This document shows positions 8,060 through 15,465 of a stretch of 36,526 nt of DNA, piece after piece. Origin of the DNA: Pseudomonadota bacterium (GTDB lineage: Bacteria; Pseudomonadota; Gammaproteobacteria; Xanthomonadales; Xanthomonadaceae). The stretch spans positions 1 to 36,526 of the forward strand of contig JAFEEL010000029.1 of NCBI GenBank assembly GCA_018241125.1. Reading direction: 5' to 3'. Both the position numbers and the translations under genes were made by a program. The notes beneath the pieces were generated by a model that worked only from the letters and a program-made list of their open reading frames with translations, was not told the DNA's origin and ran no database searches. Position 1 is the first letter of the stretch, and each line of letters opens with the position of its first letter.

Positions 8060-8317
8060 TCACTTCATCAACGACTTGACGGTGGCGATGTACTTTTGCA
8101 TCGCTTCCTCGGGCTTGGTGCCCTTGAGCTTTTCCCACGCCTCGTACTTGGCGGCGCCGACGAAATCGAAGAAGCCCGGTTTGGCCCCGCTGACATCGCC
8201 CTCGGCGCCCTGCTTGTACAGCGCGTAAAGCTTGAGCAGCATGTCGTTGTCGGGGCGCTGGGTGAGCGTCTTGACCGCGACGGCGGCCTGTTCGAACTCG
8301 GTCTTGATGTCGGCCAT
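8060..8317 (-). CDS. Acyl-CoA-binding protein
   Basis: An 85-residue cytosolic protein of the ACBP family, a four-helix bundle that binds medium- and long-chain acyl-CoA. The diagnostic blocks are 'LYALYKQGAEGDV', 'KPGFFDFVGAAKYEAWEKLK' and 'AMQKYI'. Length equals the family norm. GAGGG lies about 9 bp upstream of the ATG that gives MADIK; the in-frame extension to 8434 is rejected for lack of a ribosome-binding site. It is divergent from the acyl-CoA reductase gene (172 bp between starts), suggesting a shared control region and an acyl-CoA delivery role for that enzyme (inference). Confidence 0.93.
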   Translation of the reverse strand: MADIKTEFEQAAVAVKTLTQRPDNDMLLKLYALYKQGAEGDVSGAKPGFFDFVGAAKYEAWEKLKGTKPEEAMQKYIATVKSLMK

Positions 8318-8490
8318 GGCTGATACCCTCGGAAGGCGCTCGCGGCGCGCGGCGGTTGCGGTGATAGCATGCCCCGGTCGGGCACGCAACGCCAGCGCCG
8401 GCGAACGATTGTCGGAGCGGGCCGGCTCTGGCAACGTGGCGTCAGCGGCGCATGCGGCGCCCCTTCGTGGATCAATCAGGAGCCAGAGCG

Positions 8491-10479
8491 ATGAACTATT
8501 TCGTCACCGGCGGCACCGGCTTCATCGGCCGTTACCTCGTCAGCAACCTGCTCAAGCGCAAGGGCACCATCCACTTGATGCTGCGCCGTGGCTCGGAAAA
8601 GAAGTTCGAAGCCATCGCCGAGCAGATGGGCTGGGATCGCAAGCGCGTGTTGCCGGTGACCGGCGATCTGGCCGCACCCAAACTGGGGTTGGCAGCCGCG
8701 AAGGTCCGCGCGTTGACCGGCAAGATCGACCACTTCTTTCACCTCGCGGCGATCTACGATCTCAAGGCCGACGCCGCCAGCCAGCGCGTGGCCAACATCG
8801 ACGGCACCCGCCACGCCATCGAACTGGCCACGGCGCTGAAGGCCGGTTGTTTTCACCACACCAGTTCGATCGCCGCCGCCGGCTTGTACACCGGCGTGTT
8901 CCGCGAGGACATGTTCGACGAAGCCGAGGATCTGGACGACCCGTACCTGCGCACCAAGCACGATTCGGAAGGCCTGGTGCGCCACGAGTGCAAGATCCCC
9001 TGGCGCATCTATCGCCCGGGCATGGTGGTGGGGCACTCGCAGACCGGCGAAATGGACAAGCTCGACGGCCCGTATTACCTGTTCCCGTTGATCAAGAAGA
9101 TGCGCCAGATGCTGCCGCAGTGGATGCCCACGTTGGGCATCGAGGGCGGTCGCATCAACATCGTGCCGGTGGATTTCGTCGCCGACGCGATGGATCACAT
9201 CGCCCACAAGAAGGGCCTGGACGGGCATTGCTTCCATCTGGTCGATCCCGATCCGCAGCGCGTGGGCGAGGTGCTCAACACCTTCTGCCGCGCCGCGCAC
9301 GCCCCGGAGATGACCATGCGCATCGACGCGCGCATGTTCTCCTTCATTCCGTTCCCGATGCGCGCCGCGCTGGGCAACCTGCCGCCGATCAAGCGCTTGA
9401 TCGGGGCGATCCTGCGCGACCTGCGCATCCCCAAAGAGACTTTGAAGTTCATCACCTATCCCACGCGCTTCGACACCCGCGAGGCCGAGCGCGCGCTCAA
9501 GGGCAGCAAGATCGTTGTGCCGACGCTGGAGAGCTATGCGTGGCGGCTGTGGGATTACTGGGAGCGCCACCTCGACCCGGATTTGTTCGTCGATCATTCG
9601 CTCAAGGGCAAGGTCAACGGCAAGGTGGTGGTCATCACCGGCGGCTCGGCCGGCATCGGCAAGGCCGCGGCGCTGAAGGTCGCCGGCGCCGGCGCCAAGA
9701 CCGTGATCGTCGCGCGCGGGCAGGAAGAGCTGCATGCCACCCGCGACGAGATCATCGCCGCCGGCGGCAAGTGTTTCGCCTACACCGCCGATCTGGCCGA
9801 TCTGGCTGATTGCGACCGGCTGGTGAAGCAAATCCTCGCCGACCACGGCCACGTCGATGTGCTGGTCAACAACGCCGGCCGCTCGATCCGCCGTTCGATC
9901 GAGCTGTCCTACGACCGCTTCCACGACTTCGAGCGCACCATGCAGCTCAACTACTTCGGCTCGCTGCGCCTGATCATGGGCCTGTTGCCGAAGATGACCG
10001 AGCGCCGCCGCGGCCACATCATCAACATCAGCTCGATCGGCGTGCTGGCCAACTCGCCGCGCTTCTCGGCCTACGTCGCCAGCAAGGCCGCGCTGGATGC
10101 CTTCAGCCGTTGCGCGCAGGCCGAGTTTTCCGGCAAGTCCATCGCCTTCACCACCATCAACATGCCGCTGGTGAAGACCGCGATGATCGCCCCGACCAAG
10201 ATGTACGACTCGGTGCCCACGCTATCGCCCGAGGAGGCCGCCGATCTGGTCGTGCAGGCGATCATCGAGCGCCCCAGCCGCATCGCCACGCGCCTTGGCA
10301 TCTTCGCCGCGACCATCAACGCGCTGGCGCCGAAGATGTACGAGGTGGTGATGAACACCGCGTTCGAGCTGTTCCCCGACTCGGCTGCGGCCAAGGGCGG
10401 CAAGGCCGCCGGCGAACAAGCCGCGCCGAGCAACGAGCAGATCGCGTTCGCGTCGTTGATGCGCGGGGTGCATTGGTAG
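8491..10479 (+). CDS. Two-domain fatty acyl-CoA reductase (SDR-SDR fusion)
   Basis: A 662-residue fusion. The N-terminal extended-SDR domain (about 1-370) has the nucleotide-binding 'TGGTGFIG' at 6-13 and Tyr152/Lys156 in 'YLRTKHDSE'. The C-terminal classical SDR domain (about 375-640) has 'TGGSAGIG' at 383-390 and Tyr528/Lys532 in 'YVASK'. Architecture, length and the ending 'MRGVHW' match the bacterial alcohol-forming fatty acyl-CoA reductase of Marinobacter (Maqu_2220, recalled from memory), which reduces acyl-CoA through the aldehyde to a fatty alcohol with NADPH. A mycobacterial acyl-CoA reductase has a similar plan. It sits among phasin and acyl-CoA-binding genes, which suggests wax ester or lipid inclusion metabolism. 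The start is set by 'AATCAGGAGCC' upstream. Confidence 0.9.
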   Translation: MNYFVTGGTGFIGRYLVSNLLKRKGTIHLMLRRGSEKKFEAIAEQMGWDRKRVLPVTGDLAAPKLGLAAAKVRALTGKIDHFFHLAAIYDLKADAASQRVANIDGTRHAIELATALKAGCFHHTSSIAAAGLYTGVFREDMFDEAEDLDDPYLRTKHDSEGLVRHECKIPWRIYRPGMVVGHSQTGEMDKLDGPYYLFPLIKKMRQMLPQWMPTLGIEGGRINIVPVDFVADAMDHIAHKKGLDGHCFHLVDPDPQRVGEVLNTFCRAAHAPEMTMRIDARMFSFIPFPMRAALGNLPPIKRLIGAILRDLRIPKETLKFITYPTRFDTREAERALKGSKIVVPTLESYAWRLWDYWERHLDPDLFVDHSLKGKVNGKVVVITGGSAGIGKAAALKVAGAGAKTVIVARGQEELHATRDEIIAAGGKCFAYTADLADLADCDRLVKQILADHGHVDVLVNNAGRSIRRSIELSYDRFHDFERTMQLNYFGSLRLIMGLLPKMTERRRGHIINISSIGVLANSPRFSAYVASKAALDAFSRCAQAEFSGKSIAFTTINMPLVKTAMIAPTKMYDSVPTLSPEEAADLVVQAIIERPSRIATRLGIFAATINALAPKMYEVVMNTAFELFPDSAAAKGGKAAGEQAAPSNEQIAFASLMRGVHW

Positions 10480-10496
10480 GCGGAGCGGGGAACCCA

Positions 10497-10612
10497 TCCT
10501 CCCGGCGCAAGCCGGAGGCGCTTTTCAACAGCGAAGCTGGCCATCCATTTCGCAGTTGTTGTTCGCACAACGAAAAACACAATGGGTCCCGGCGTTCGCC
10601 GGGACGACGATG
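10497..10612. repeat. Interspersed repeat block downstream of acyl-CoA reductase
   Basis: This part of the 413-bp gap 10480-10892 contains CCCGGCGCAAGCCGG, a copy of the dispersed element GCGCTTTTCAACAGCGAAGC (10518-10546), and GGTCCCGGCGTTCGCCGGGA (around 10583-10602), a REP-like palindrome of a kind widespread in proteobacteria. No coding potential is seen. Confidence 0.65.
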
Positions 10613-10648
10613 CTCTGATCGTCCGATGGGATCGGGCTCGTGATGATT

Positions 10649-10810
10649 CATCAGCAGGCTGTTGAAAAACAGCCTGCTGATGCGATTCATGGACGGATCG
10701 CACGCCAATCAAACACGCAAGTGTTTGATTTGGCGGAGCCGAGTACGGGCATGTACCGGACTCGGCGCGTTGAAAAAGGGCAGGAAAGCCCTTTTTCAAC
10801 AATCTGTTAG
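10649..10810. repeat. Train of four hairpins, MITE-like
   Basis: Four consecutive stems are present: CATCAGCAGGCTGTT with AACAGCCTGCTGATG (10649-10663/10668-10682, 15-bp perfect); AATCAAACAC with GTGTTTGATT (10707-10716/10721-10730, 10-bp perfect); GCCGAGT with ACTCGGC (about 10738-10767); and TTGAAAAAGGGC with GCCCTTTTTCAA (10770-10781/10788-10799, 12-bp perfect). The outer ends, CTGTTGAAAAA and the complement of TTTTTCAACAATCTG, are imperfectly inverted, as in a miniature transposable element. No transposase frame is present. The last stem could end transcription of the acyl-CoA reductase gene. Confidence 0.7.
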
Positions 10811-10847
10811 TGCGCCCGCGCAATGGGCACGCCAGCCACGCAAACAC

Positions 10848-10871
10848 AAACGGCGCCCATCGGCGCCGTTT
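10848..10871. terminator. Probable terminator hairpin after the phasin gene
   Basis: AAACGGCGCC (10848-10857) pairs perfectly with GGCGCCGTTT (10862-10871) across a 4-nt loop, 22 bp past the stop of the minus-strand phasin gene. The flanking T run is poor on the minus strand (GTGTTTG), so efficiency is uncertain. Confidence 0.55.
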
Positions 10872-10892
10872 GCTTGCAAAAAACATTTTTGA

Positions 10893-11456
10893 TCAGGCCG
10901 CCGCTGCGTCCTTCTTCGCGCGCGGCTTGCGTGCAGCGGGCTTTTTCTCGGCGGCCTTTTCAGCCGCGCGCTTGGCCGAAGGCATCTTCGCCGGCATGAC
11001 CGGTTCCGGTGCGCCGGAGAGCTTGCGCAGCTCGCGGTTGAGTTCGTCCACGCGGTCGATCAGCGCGGTGATCTCGTCGCGACCGGGCACGCCCAAGCGG
11101 GTGAGGGCGCGCTGCACGCGTTCTTCGAACACTTTTTCCAGACGATCCCAGGTGTCGGCGGCGCGCTCGCGCACCGCACCGACCTTGTCGCCGACCGCTT
11201 CGCGCACGGCATCGACCTTGCCGCCGGCCATCTTGCGGGTACGGCTTTCGATGCTCATGCCTTCCTTGACCAGCGCTTCGAACAGGCGGGTGCCCTCGGC
11301 TTGCGCGCGGGTGAACGCGCCCACGCCGGCCATCCAGATCTGCTGCGCGGATTCGCTGATCGAACGGCGCAGTTGATCCATTTTGTCGTGCGCTTCGGGG
11401 GTGTCGGTGGTTTCCGGCGCCGGCTTGGCGCGCGCCTTGGACTTGAGCTTGGCCAT
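10893..11456 (-). CDS. Phasin family protein (poly-granule-associated, PhaF/PhaI type)
   Basis: A 187-residue protein. A helical phasin domain covers about residues 25-140 ('ISESAQQIWMAGVGAFTRAQ', 'AEGTRLFEALVKEG', and heptad-rich 'VDAVREAVGDKVGAV'), and residues 111-150 look like a coiled coil ('RDEITALIDRVDELNRELRK'). The final ~35 residues are Ala/Lys/Pro-rich and basic, similar to the histone-like tail of PhaF. The family coats PHA or other lipid granules and controls their number and partitioning. The start has 'AAGGAAAACCCC' upstream. It is followed by a hairpin at 10848-10871. Its upstream neighbour on the same strand is a patatin-like lipase. Confidence 0.88.
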   Translation of the reverse strand: MAKLKSKARAKPAPETTDTPEAHDKMDQLRRSISESAQQIWMAGVGAFTRAQAEGTRLFEALVKEGMSIESRTRKMAGGKVDAVREAVGDKVGAVRERAADTWDRLEKVFEERVQRALTRLGVPGRDEITALIDRVDELNRELRKLSGAPEPVMPAKMPSAKRAAEKAAEKKPAARKPRAKKDAAAA

Positions 11457-11564
11457 GGGGTTTTCCTTGTAGGTGCGAACGTGGATGGATGCGGGGCGGC
11501 GCCAGTGTGGTTGCGCGCGCTAGAGCATTCACACCATCGCGCCAGTCACCCCGGCGCGCCGGCT

Positions 11565-12806
11565 TCAGGCGATGCGCTGCGCGTGCCGGCGTCGGCGCAG
11601 CAGCGCTTCCACGTCGTCCAGTGCGCGGCGCAGGCGCTCGGTGGTGTCGGTGCGGTGGGTGCGTCCATCCATGCCCGCCAGCAGCGTGCGGGTGGGGTCG
11701 TCGATGACCTGCGGGCGCAACTCCAACCCATGCCGGGCCAGCAGTGGGGCCAGTTCATGCCGGCGGGCGGCGAGGTCGTTCAAGGTGGCCCGGTACGCGT
11801 GCTGGCAGATGGCAAAGCGCGAGCCGAAGCTGAAGACGTTGGTGAAGAAGGTACGGCGGTCGCTGGCGTCGGGTTCGAGGAACACCTGATCGGTGGCCGG
11901 GTACTCGCTGCGATAGCGCGACAGCCCGACTTGTGCTCGCGATTGCAGGATCGTGCGCACCGCCTGCGAGAGCACCACCGGCAGGCCGCCATCGACCAGA
12001 TTGGTGCGTTTGCGGCCGCTGACGTGCGCCGCGTCGGCGTCGAAGGGCACCATCGGATTGATGCCCAGCAGCAGGTCCACGCCGTGACCCATCGCCACCG
12101 AGGCGTGCATCGTGCGCCGCAGCGCGCCATCGACGAACTGGTGGCCGCGGATTTCCACCGGCGGGTACAGCCCCGGCATCGCCCCGCTGGCCTGCACCGC
12201 GCGCGAGATCGGTATGTCGTCCCAGCCCTTGCCGCCAAAGCGCACGGTGGCGCCGGTGTTGATGTCGACCGCGATCACGTACAGCGGCGCGGGCAAATTG
12301 CGGAAATCGTTGCTGCGCCCGCGGATGGAAAACACCTCGCGCAAGAAGCGCTCGACCCCGGTATTGTCGAACAATCCCGGCGGGATCAGCGCAGAAAAAC
12401 GCACCATCACATCGGACAGGCGCGTGCTGCGACCACGGGTGATGGCGTCTCGCGCCCAGCCGCTCAGCAGGCCGGGCAAGCGTGACGTGCGGCGCACGAA
12501 CTCGCCGCAGGCCGGGCGCAGGAAGGATTCGGGGTGAAAGTGCAGGCGGTCGTCCTGGCCGGTGATGAAAATCCGGCACATTTCTTCCGTGCTCATGCGG
12601 TTGGCCAGGCCGGCGGCGAGGAACGCGCCGGAGCTGACCCCGACATAGACCTCCAGCCGTGCCAGATCCAGCCCCTCGATGGCATCGTCCAGCGCCCGCA
12701 GCGCGCCCAGTTCGTACATGCCGCCGATGGGGCCGCCACCGGCGATGGCCAAGCCGATGCGGGTGCCCTTGCGTGGCGGATGGCTGGCGGGCTGGATCTG
12801 GATCAT
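11565..12806 (-). CDS. Patatin-like phospholipase/acyl hydrolase
   Basis: A 413-residue protein of the patatin family (Ser-Asp dyad lipid acyl hydrolases). The oxyanion loop 'AGGGPIGGMYELGAL' is at residues 22-36, nucleophile Ser58 is in 'GVSSG' (56-60), and the catalytic Asp226 is in 'DGALRR'. No signal peptide is evident. The ATG giving MIQIQPASHP is chosen; the frame stays open upstream to 12947, but that would overlap the divergent gene at 12863. It shares a strand with the phasin gene 108 bp downstream, so a role in mobilising stored lipid is plausible but unproven. Confidence 0.88.
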   Translation of the reverse strand: MIQIQPASHPPRKGTRIGLAIAGGGPIGGMYELGALRALDDAIEGLDLARLEVYVGVSSGAFLAAGLANRMSTEEMCRIFITGQDDRLHFHPESFLRPACGEFVRRTSRLPGLLSGWARDAITRGRSTRLSDVMVRFSALIPPGLFDNTGVERFLREVFSIRGRSNDFRNLPAPLYVIAVDINTGATVRFGGKGWDDIPISRAVQASGAMPGLYPPVEIRGHQFVDGALRRTMHASVAMGHGVDLLLGINPMVPFDADAAHVSGRKRTNLVDGGLPVVLSQAVRTILQSRAQVGLSRYRSEYPATDQVFLEPDASDRRTFFTNVFSFGSRFAICQHAYRATLNDLAARRHELAPLLARHGLELRPQVIDDPTRTLLAGMDGRTHRTDTTERLRRALDDVEALLRRRRHAQRIA

Positions 12807-12862
12807 GCGCGGGTAGGCTGGCCTGCGGTGGCGTCGATTGTAGTGGTGGTGGGACAATCTGC

Positions 12863-13639
12863 ATGATGCAGTGCAGCGCAAATCGGCAAACCCAATCGCA
12901 GGCGGCGACGGATACGGACCGCCGCGACGCCTCCGTGTTGCGTGCAACGCTGCTGCGGCGCCTGCAATGGCATCGCGCCTTGCACGATCCGGCGCGCGAG
13001 CCGCGCAATGCCGATCCGCGCCTGCCCGAACTGCGGCGCTGGCAGCAACAGCGCCTGGCGGGCAGCTTCAAGGAATTCCTGGCCGATCCGCGCACGCGCC
13101 CGGCGGCGCGATTTTTTCTCGACGACCTGTACGGCGACCGCGATTTTTCCGGGCGCGACCGCGATCTGGCGCGGGTGCTGCCGAAGATGTCGATGCTGTT
13201 GCCGGGCAAGATGCTGGTCACCGCCGCCGACGGCATCGAACTGGCCGCGATCAGCCATGCCTTCGACCTGCGCATGGCCGCGTGGTTGTCGCAGCGCCTG
13301 CCGGCCGCCGCGCCGATCGACGTGCCGGCCTACGCGCGCGCCTACCGGGCGGTCGGCTTGCCGCGCTTGCGCGCACGCCAGATTGCATTGGTCGGGCGGA
13401 TTGGTGGCGCGCTCGATCAGGCGGTGCGCATGCCGGCGCTGTGGCGTTTGCTGCGGATGTGTCGGGTGCCGGCGCGGCTGGCCGGGCTGGACGAGTTGCA
13501 ATCGTTCCTGGAGCGCGGCTTGGGCGCGTTTCGGCATATGGACGACGCGGCTGGATTCGTCGGTCGGATCGTCGCGCAAGAGACCGAGGTTTCGCGAAAA
13601 CTGTTCGCCGCCGATATGCAGCCCTTTACTGTAGGTTGA
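12863..13639 (+). CDS. Conserved hypothetical protein with FFLDDLYG motif
   Basis: A 258-residue soluble protein, not assigned to a named family. After a variable N-terminus (MMQCSANRQTQ) it has 'LRRLQWHRALHDPAREPR', a conserved-looking 'ARFFLDDLYGDRDFSGRDRD' near residues 85-105, 'VLPKMSMLLPGKML' and a mostly helical C-terminal half. Proteins with this FFLDDLYG.kDF block are, as I recall, widespread as hypotheticals in gammaproteobacteria. No membrane segment or catalytic motif can be seen. ATG codons at 12863 and 12866 are both possible. It is divergent from the patatin gene (56 bp) and 5 bp upstream of the DUF5946 gene, so it is probably cotranscribed with that gene. Confidence 0.75.
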   Translation: MMQCSANRQTQSQAATDTDRRDASVLRATLLRRLQWHRALHDPAREPRNADPRLPELRRWQQQRLAGSFKEFLADPRTRPAARFFLDDLYGDRDFSGRDRDLARVLPKMSMLLPGKMLVTAADGIELAAISHAFDLRMAAWLSQRLPAAAPIDVPAYARAYRAVGLPRLRARQIALVGRIGGALDQAVRMPALWRLLRMCRVPARLAGLDELQSFLERGLGAFRHMDDAAGFVGRIVAQETEVSRKLFAADMQPFTVG

Positions 13640-13644
13640 GAATC

Positions 13645-14136
13645 ATGGATACGAGCTGCCCAGGGTGTGGCATTCGTCTTGCGGCGATTGAGGGGCCAGT
13701 GCACCGCTACATCGAGTCTTCGCCCGCGTGTTGGGCCCTGTATGGCGAGGTACTGGTTCGCGAATACCAAGACCCTGCGCACATGGCCGTGCACCGACTC
13801 ACGGTCGACGCGTATGCGGTGCAACATCCGGGGCGTCCGGGGCGGCAGGCCATGCAGTCGGTCGGTGGGCACCTGTTGTCCATGTATGCCGTGCTCGAAC
13901 TCGGGTCCAGCCACCAGGATGCGACCGGGTTGATTGCGCGCGCCGTCAAACAAGTGCGGTTTCGATGGTTGGAGCCGCCGGCGTCGATGGGTCCGTTGAC
14001 CGTGACGAGCGTCGCGCAGGCCGCGGGCGCGGTCGAGCATTGCCTGGCTGTCCAGCGCTGGGCCGAATCGGCGTGGCAAGCTTGGGCAGCACACCACTGC
14101 ACGATCCGCCAGTGGGCGACCGACTTGCGTCAATGA
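13645..14136 (+). CDS. DUF5946 family protein
   Basis: A 163-residue protein opening 'MDTSCPGCGIRLAAIEGP', then 'HRYIESSPACWALYGEVL', 'HMAVHRLTVDAYAVQHPG' and later helical segments. These blocks are the signature of DUF5946, of unknown function. The CPxCG pair plus later His and Cys residues could bind a metal, but the set of ligands is not certain. It follows the preceding gene by 5 bp. It converges with the PHA-system gene, with only 36 bp between stops and no obvious terminator. Confidence 0.82.
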   Translation: MDTSCPGCGIRLAAIEGPVHRYIESSPACWALYGEVLVREYQDPAHMAVHRLTVDAYAVQHPGRPGRQAMQSVGGHLLSMYAVLELGSSHQDATGLIARAVKQVRFRWLEPPASMGPLTVTSVAQAAGAVEHCLAVQRWAESAWQAWAAHHCTIRQWATDLRQ

Positions 14137-14172
14137 CACGCTCACCGGCCCGATGCGCCATGCGCAGGGTGC

Positions 14173-14448
14173 TCAGTCGAACTCCTGATCGAGCTGCTTG
14201 CGGATCTCCGCTTCGATCGAGCCGGCGAACATCGACACCGGGAAGCCCAAGTGCGCGTTGAAGTGCACCTGCTTGGGCGTCAACCCGATGCGCCCCTTGA
14301 CTCCGCTGCCATGGAAATCGAGGCTGTCGCCCGCCCACGCCGAGCGGATGCCGAAGCGCTCGCCGATTTTCGCCGCCACCCGCTCGACCGCGGCACGGGC
14401 CTCTTGCATGCTGCGCTGGTGCGGGTGGCAAATGTCGATGGTGGCCAT
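14173..14448 (-). CDS. Polyhydroxyalkanoic acid system family protein (PHA_gran_rgn)
   Basis: A 91-residue protein starting MATIDICHPHQRSMQEARAA. It shows 'AVERVAAKIGERFGI', 'GVKGRIGLTPKQVHFNAHLG' and 'IEAEIRKQLDQEF', the pattern of the PHA_gran_rgn family (putative PHA system protein), found near phasins and PHA genes. Its molecular function is not established. The start is the ATG at 14446-14448; longer in-frame extensions would overlap the FHA gene start region. With the phasins and PhaD-like regulator nearby it supports a granule function for this locus. Confidence 0.85.
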   Translation of the reverse strand: MATIDICHPHQRSMQEARAAVERVAAKIGERFGIRSAWAGDSLDFHGSGVKGRIGLTPKQVHFNAHLGFPVSMFAGSIEAEIRKQLDQEFD

Positions 14449-14509
14449 GACTTCGGCTATAGGGCGTGCGGGCATGGCATGATACAGTCGCGCACCATCG
14501 GGAGGGGCG

Positions 14510-15412
14510 ATGCGGCTGACATTTCCCAACGGCGAACACGCGGACGTGGTCGAATCCGGGCGGATCACGCTCGGCAGCGGCGCTGATAGCCGCGTGCGTC
14601 TGGACGGGCTGGCCGATCGCCACGCGGTGATCGCCAACGACCGGCGCGGCCTGTGGCTGGTGATCGAAAGCGCCGAGGCCACCGCGCACGTCAACGCCCG
14701 CCCGGTGAGCCGGCTGGCGTTGGTGCGCGCCGGCGACCTGATTTCGCTGGGGCAAGTGCAGGTGCTGTTGCGCAACGATGCCGATCCGGTCGAACCCAAG
14801 CTGCCGCCGGCGTCCTCGGCATTCACCCGCGCCGCCAGCGCCAATGCGCAGATTTGCTCGGAGCGTTTCTTGCTGCGCGGAGTCGGCGGGGCCCACTTCG
14901 GACAAAGTTTTCCGCTCAGCGACCCGGTGGTGGTGGGGCGTGGCGAGTCAGCGAACCTGCGCCTGGACGAACCGGCGATGGCCGATCGCCACGCGCGCAT
15001 CGAGTTGCACGGCGATCGCGTCGTGCTGCGCGACCTGTGTCAGGGGCAGGGCGAAGGCACGGTGCTCAACGGCGTGCGCGTGCGCAACGCGCTGCTGTCG
15101 CACGGCGATCAGCTGGCGTGGGAACGCAATCGCTACGTGCTCGAAGCGCCGGGGTTGAGTGCGCCGGTGCAGCGCCACGACGCCACACCGCTACCGCGCA
15201 CGCGTGCCGACGTCGCTGCGAGCGCCGGTGATCGCCCGGTGACCGGCGTGTTCACCATTCAGCCACGGGCGCCGGGCGAGACGCCAACGGCACAAACGCC
15301 GGCGGTATCGCCGCCCAGAAGCCACGCCGTGTGGTGGTTGATCCTTGCCGCCGCTGCCCTCGGTGCCGCCTTTGCGTGGTTGTTGCTGTCGGGTGCGAAG
15401 ATCGGCGCTTGA
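14510..15412 (+). CDS. Membrane-anchored protein with two FHA-like domains
   Basis: A 300-residue protein with two FHA-like modules (about 1-90 and 118-212), a Pro/Thr-rich linker and one C-terminal membrane helix (about 273-294), placing the FHA domains in the cytoplasm. FHA domains bind phosphothreonine. The second module keeps 'VVGRGE', 'ADRHARI' and 'TVLNGVRV', including the Arg, His and Asn positions, but the usual Ser three residues before the His is Ala (A158-D-R-H161). The first module has 'LGSGAD' in place of GR and the same ADRHA. Phosphopeptide binding is therefore possible but weakened. GGAGGGG just upstream supports this start. The Ser/Thr kinase at 18839-23080 is a candidate partner (inference). 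Confidence 0.82.
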   Translation: MRLTFPNGEHADVVESGRITLGSGADSRVRLDGLADRHAVIANDRRGLWLVIESAEATAHVNARPVSRLALVRAGDLISLGQVQVLLRNDADPVEPKLPPASSAFTRAASANAQICSERFLLRGVGGAHFGQSFPLSDPVVVGRGESANLRLDEPAMADRHARIELHGDRVVLRDLCQGQGEGTVLNGVRVRNALLSHGDQLAWERNRYVLEAPGLSAPVQRHDATPLPRTRADVAASAGDRPVTGVFTIQPRAPGETPTAQTPAVSPPRSHAVWWLILAAAALGAAFAWLLLSGAKIGA

Positions 15413-15428
15413 ACGGTGCTGGATCGGT

Positions 15429-15450
15429 CGCTGGGGCACCGCGCCCAGCG
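15429..15450. terminator. Hairpin between convergent FHA and outer-membrane genes
   Basis: CGCTGGG (15429-15435) pairs with CCCAGCG (15444-15450) in the 53-bp space between two converging stop codons. There is no T tract on either side, so it is only a possible terminator. Confidence 0.3.
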
Positions 15451-15465
15451 CGCGGAATTGAAGTC

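Noticed and set aside
8476-10017. 513-codon minus-strand open frame
   Set aside because: Antisense to the fatty acyl-CoA reductase, whose SDR motifs are unambiguous.
10480-10892. Insertion sequence remnant with transposase
   Set aside because: Hairpins and imperfect inverted ends are present, but no transposase motif appears in any frame, so only a repeat or MITE-like element is called.
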